DNA of 33,537 nt from Acanthaster planci (Eukaryota > Echinodermata > Asteroidea > Valvatida > Acanthasteridae). Both the position numbers and the translations under genes were made by a program. The DNA is taken from positions 400,894 through 434,430 of the forward strand of contig NW_019091539.1 of NCBI RefSeq assembly GCF_001949145.1, written 5' to 3'. Positions within the stretch are counted from its first letter, which is position 1, and each line of letters opens with the position of its first letter. Below are positions 28,771 through 33,537 of this stretch, piece after piece. The notes beneath the pieces are model-generated. The model worked only from the letters and a program-made list of their open reading frames with translations, did no database searches and was not told where the DNA came from.

Positions 28771-30599
28771 TGTGAGCTTATGTAAATTCGGAAATAGTCT
28801 TGGCCTCAGCTTCGCTTTCCTTCCGGGGTGTCAATTTCCATGTGCTTAGCCCTCTCTTCTATACCAATTCACTTCAGACATCTCAATGATGCCATTAAGT
28901 TCTGTTTACTTTTTCCTTCAAACTAGTTGCATTTTCACGGGGCGGAATTGGAGAAAACGTAATCTTTATAGAACAGGCAGTTTATTGGTACGTGCATTTG
29001 CTGCAAATTACCAAAGTGCATTTTACACATTAAGTTCATGTGATATTGTAGTTAAGATAAGTTAGTCTTTCAGTATTAAAAACTGTTTGGACTAAACCTA
29101 CATCGGTTCGGATTGGATTTATTCGGTATTGCCTCACAGAAAAAAATACAGTAGCAAATAATTTAAAATACAAAATACTATGAACAAGAATTGCACAATG
29201 TACACGAAAATTAGGTAAACCAGGTATAGGCCATGAAAGTTTTGCAACTTATTTCCAATGGGAAATAATGGGGTTCACTTTCAAAGTAAAGAGGATTTTA
29301 AACTTAGCCAAAAAAATTAGTTGCCGAATTATAAACTGAGGAAGTGGAAGCTTTACTATGTTATAGTCTGTTACTGAAGTGAGCTGAACAAGAGGTAGAC
29401 ACACGACGGTTATCCACATTTGCCGATTAAAATTTTAAAACGCCAAAACTCAGAAAGAAGTAATCCTGTCCATTGAAACTATGAAAGGGTCGTTTTCAGA
29501 CCGTGGCATCTGCCACCTTGCGGTGTGTAGGACCTGTATATTTACGACACACCACTTTGTTGCAAGTCGACAAGCAGAATGGCGGGCTGTCGAAGCCCTG
29601 TCGCTTGGAGCTCAATGGATCGCGTCTAAATCACCCTCGGTTCTGGCGGGAAGAAAGCCCTGGCAGGGTGGTCAGATAATGGGTTGGCGGCTGAATAGCG
29701 CGTGGGGCTATTCAACTATTGTCTTCCAATGGACTTGAGGGTTGTTGGGGGACAATCCTAATGAATGTTCAGGGACGGGTGAGTAGGCTCTGTTGTCTGA
29801 CAAGGTGTCTGTTCGGGCGCACTCTACACCATTAGAACCACATCGCGACCTGTTATTAGTGAGAGGGCGTGTGGAGTTTGATCTCGCGTCCTTCTAGAAA
29901 GGCTAATATTGTTAGGATAGGAAATTCCTGCAGGATCTGGGTTTGTTTTCAACCGGCAGGGACGAATATAGAAGATCGTTCTAAAGAAGTTATTATGTTT
30001 TGTGCTGATGTTTTCCATACATGATTGATTAAAATTCCCAAACTTGTCATTGTCCCATGGAATACAACTCGGTTTCTGCTCCGTTTCGTTAAGGCTTTTT
30101 ACACATCAATGCAGGAGCTTCTCAGAAAAGCTGATTGAAACCTGTGCGTTAGTATACAGGAAATAGTTCAAAGAATGAAAGATCGCCAGGCTCAAGCGTT
30201 TGTGACTCCACAAAGTGAAGTAGGCGCTTTGAGAGGGCTTGCCGGAATTACGATTGTTTTCTCAAAGCCGACTTTGAACTTTTAGGCTGGTTTCCTATCC
30301 TATTGAGGCTTTTCCCTTCTCTTTCCCCATCGTCAATCCCGACTAGTCGCAGTGTCAGCTGCTACTGTCTACTTTGCAGAGGGGCTTACCGAAAAACAAC
30401 ACACTACTTTGGCCCTCGGTGACGTGTGTAGTCCCACCATCAATTTGCCAAACGAGGGTTCAGGGGCCCGTCAGCTGGTCGGAGCATGCGCATGTCGTAG
30501 GTGAGCTAGGGTTTACCCCCGGTACAAACCTGCCTAACTGGCACTTTCACTGTGGGTAACGCTTGCAACGTGACGCGTCGCACAAATCCTAAAAATCGT
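28771..30599. other. Intergenic; GC-richer patches at 29480-29760 and 30370-30570
   Basis: 29480-29760 contains ATTGTCTTCCAATGG and GACAATCC near 29720-29760, paired ATTGT/ACAAT words like SOX half-sites, and stays open for 85 codons on the plus strand. 30370-30570 has CpGs and an imperfect NRF-1-like word (GCATGCGCATG at about 30484). No gene is supported. Confidence 0.3.
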
Positions 30600-33287
30600 T
30601 ACTAAACTGACTGCGAAAAGAACATTGTATAGATGTAGAATCATCTGACCATGGAGCTATTAAAATTTTCTTGAGTAGTAGTGAAGAGAGTATGTACAGT
30701 TAATGATAAAGCCAACAATGAACCAAATTCTGAAGGATAGATGTGTATCCCCAATCCATCCATTTTCCCAGCGCCAGCGTGGTTCTTCAGGGAGATGGAT
30801 GATGTAGATAACGCGTACCGTAAGAACTGCCTGGCGACCCCACAAGACGTTTGCTTGTGACTGGCATCTTCGTCATTTCCGAGGAGAGCTAAGTACCTGT
30901 AATGCCAGTTGAACGATAAGTGGAATACCGGAAATGTAACTTCTATTGTTTACTGTCAGACGATTCGTGGATTTTTACCTGGATTCATTATTGCGGCATC
31001 TGACCAGCGATGACTTGGGCGCGGGGTCTTGGAGTACTTTCTACTAGTAACCGGGACAGCCGGTCGCCCATCGTTAAACTTGAGAAGGGGGTAGCATGGG
31101 ACAGCCAAGACAAGGTAACATAGTCAAATTCTTAGATTCTGTGGAATTTTACATTGACATTATTGAGTCTGATATCATCATTTGAGGCTTAACTCCGGTG
31201 TGATTAGGTGGTCTTGAATTGTACGTTCTTTGAGTTTGACGTTTGATCTCGTTGCCACGGAATGAGTTGTTTTTGTGCGATCGATCTGATAAAAAATACT
31301 CTTGCAGTTACAGAAAACTTGTGTTGTTTATTAATTTAATGAGCGCTACAAATCAACGAACAAACATATGCAAAGATTTATTTTTACTCACGCAGTCAAT
31401 CATTGTTAAGACAAAAAGGCGTTAAAAGACTCCCCCCCCAAAAAAAATCCTAGCAAGTTAACAGACACCTTCAATTCAGGATACAATTACTGATTTGTGC
31501 CGACAGGTTTCTTAAGCATGGCTTAATACTATTATTTTGTCTGAAAGTCCGGGATATTATGAAACCCAGTCTGCACTTTAATTTTCCTGGGCGTCACGAG
31601 CGAAGCCAACCGCCCAACTGTAGACCACACGCACGCTGATGTCAGTGATGATGTCTATCGCCCGAGAACAACTTTGACTTGGAGGTGTCATTCATCTTCT
31701 CGTTTGGGTCATTCACTCAAATTAATACATGGTTCAAAAGTCCTCCTGCAAATAGCAAACTACATGAAATACTGGCCTTCTTGGATGAGCTGCAAAACTG
31801 ATGTCTTTCTGCAGTAATATCTTTGACGCTTATTATTTGGCAACTCAAAGTGCATACCTCTGATGAAAGCTGTGTATTTCTATGAACAGTTATCTGATGG
31901 AAAGATCTAAGGATACACCTTAAAATCTCACTTCATTCGGAATCAGAATATACGTGGCCTCTAATGAGTTCATGCACGGGACTCAGTTCGTACTTTGAAT
32001 GTGCTGAGTGGATTTTTGCACCTCAAATGCTAAAACTTGACAAAATCAATGCTTATTGACGGTCGGACTTTCCACTTTCTGTTTTTTTTTCAGAGTTTCG
32101 GAAAAGCCTTCAGCGTTATTAGACAGCCGTACGGTAGTAAATTATAGTTGGTGTAATTTAGATACTCAATATAAATGTAAACTGAAGATGTGGATAGCTC
32201 TTATTTGGTTACTTATACCAGATAAGACGGATTGACAAGGGTTCAGTCATGAACTCGCAAATTTGTCTGGCAATAGCTGAATATCTCTCATGACAATAAT
32301 AATGAATAATCTCATGACAATTCCGTTGCTATCCCTAACCGGCCGACGAAAGCAGTCTCAAAATCGTCGAATTGTCGCTTCGCATGAAAGGAAGTTCATT
32401 GTGCAGAACATTCTCATGTCCTGCGAAATAAAATGATTCCACCCTTTGTTACTCTAGAAATTCCAGACTCTAGAATTTCAGTTGTCTACATCGAATCCTT
32501 TACACTCTAGCCAGATTGGCCTGATAATAAAACAACCAATCCTACACCGTAAGATCCTGGCATAATAAATGACAAAGTGAATGGACGGAAATTCAACAAG
32601 GGCTCTTTCTAACTCTGTAGAACTTAGTGGTTTTTGTAGTTGTAGTCGCCCTCTGTACGGGTGCTTTTCTTTTGATATGCCTTACTTGAGACTCAATTCA
32701 AGTCTCATCTATGGCACACTTAGGATTTCCCATAATCCTATGAGCCTTCTTAATCCCCATCTGTGAATTGAATGGCGTCCAGGATGAACTTGAATATCAG
32801 TCCGTGAAGCTGGGCATAAGAGTTTGTTGTTCACAAGGTGTGTTGCTATCGAATAATCAGGTAAACAATCCATGTGCGCGGTTCTCCTTTTCTGAGAACA
32901 GCAGACCACCCAGTTAGCTTTTCTTTCCTTCCTCCATGGTGAGATTGTTTAGGAACTACCATGTGCATGTAGAGTGTGGGCCTGCGTGTACAAAAGAGCT
33001 GTTTCTTGTTCTGCGATGTCTTTAAAGTTGGTTTTGGGTGCACCGGAAGTGAAATGCGTCCTAATAGCAACCCAGTCCGCTTGCGAGCTGAGTAATATTT
33101 AACCTATGATCTGGTGAGTCTACATACTGTCAGACCCACAGTCATGTGACTCGGTTCTAGCTATGAAGAACTGATGCATTTGAAACTTCAATCATGTCTG
33201 TTTCTACCTCCATGGTTTCACTGAACAATGACATTTATATGCAGTTCTACAATTTCAGTACGCAGTCGGTGAAACGGGAATAAAAGA
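30600..33287. other. Intergenic, no gene recognised
   Basis: Mostly AT-rich. Includes CCCCCCCCAAAAAAAA near 31431-31448 and duplicated ACTCTAGAA words at about 32452 and 32468. A weak start-plus-donor candidate at 31096 is listed separately. Confidence 0.4.
31096..31114 (+). CDS. Very tentative mini first coding exon (MGQPRQ)
   Basis: The ATG in context GTAGCATGGG is followed after six codons by the donor CAAG|gtaaca, downstream of a CpG-containing stretch (31010-31070). Too short to judge; no downstream exon seen. Confidence 0.08.
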
Positions 33288-33355
33288 CCTGCAACTAAGC
33301 AACCGTTTTACCACTTTTAAGCCTGCAACTAAGCAACCGCTTTATCACTTTTATG
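33288..33355 (+). repeat. 34-bp direct tandem duplication
   Basis: Two adjacent units, each beginning CCTGCAACTAAGCAACCG, at 33288-33321 and 33322-33355. They differ at about three of 34 positions, so the duplication is not brand new. The rest of the window (33356-33537) shows no feature. Confidence 0.85.
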
Positions 33356-33537
33356 CGCACTGCAATGCACAATGTGGTTCATGGGAAATTGCGTAACATA
33401 CAGTGGGCACTCTTGAAAATTTATGACGCTCGAGACTGAGCAGAAATCGGTAAGGGGCTCCAACTGATCTGGGTGCAGACCACTAATTCATGTGAGAATT
33501 TCTGACCAGCTCATTAGCATTAAAAGTGCCCCCTTCC

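Noticed and set aside
1-33537. CRISPR arrays, operons, phage or bacterial mobile genes.
   Set aside because: No spaced direct-repeat array, no closely packed genes and clear spliceosomal introns; the DNA is eukaryotic.

Overview
The window is animal genomic DNA. The only gene I can name, a kinesin-13, is split into small exons with GT/AG introns, and there is no long open frame, operon, ribosome-binding site or prokaryotic signal. The intron style, the many interspersed TACATGTA palindromes, the poly-G and MITE-like repeats and the low gene density suggest a marine invertebrate, probably a deuterostome such as an echinoderm or a lancelet. That placement is inference; the sequence does not prove it. 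Region 1 (1-11188, minus strand): the 5' half of a kinesin-13 gene (KIF2A/KIF2C-MCAK family, microtubule depolymerase). Six coding exons join in frame to 222 residues: 11188-11134, 8870-8776, 7942-7750, 1594-1475, 953-847 and 461-366. They encode the N-terminal localisation domain and the class-specific basic neck, ending just before the motor domain, which lies off the left edge. Every junction has a canonical splice site and matching phase. The introns are packed with TACATGTA motifs and hold two inverted repeats (9101-9288 and 9735-10472), an 18-bp tandem repeat and a putative small element flanked by TTAACCCTAACC. Region 2 (11189-13200): the 5' flank of the kinesin gene, with a near-consensus NRF-1 site and a G-rich repeat, then AT-rich DNA. 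Region 3 (13200-33537): about 20 kb with no gene I can name. It holds several small interspersed repeats (a pair with GGGCGGATCCA ends, an inverted pair of G-rich TATAT repeats, a dispersed GCTCATGAATATG family, a 143-bp foldback element, a 34-bp tandem duplication), a cluster of five CCAAT boxes at 16700-16841, and a few weak candidate first coding exons on the plus strand (17601-17930, 19612-19710, and two very short ones at 15566 and 31096). Several GC-richer, repeat-free islands (about 22200-22870, 26180-26490, 28040-28760, 29480-29760) could be conserved regulatory DNA. The density of TACATGTA drops sharply at about 11 kb, where the kinesin gene begins, so the two halves differ in composition. 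Nothing here adds up to a clearly new multi-gene system. The most unusual structure is the long, nearly perfect inverted repeat in kinesin intron 1.
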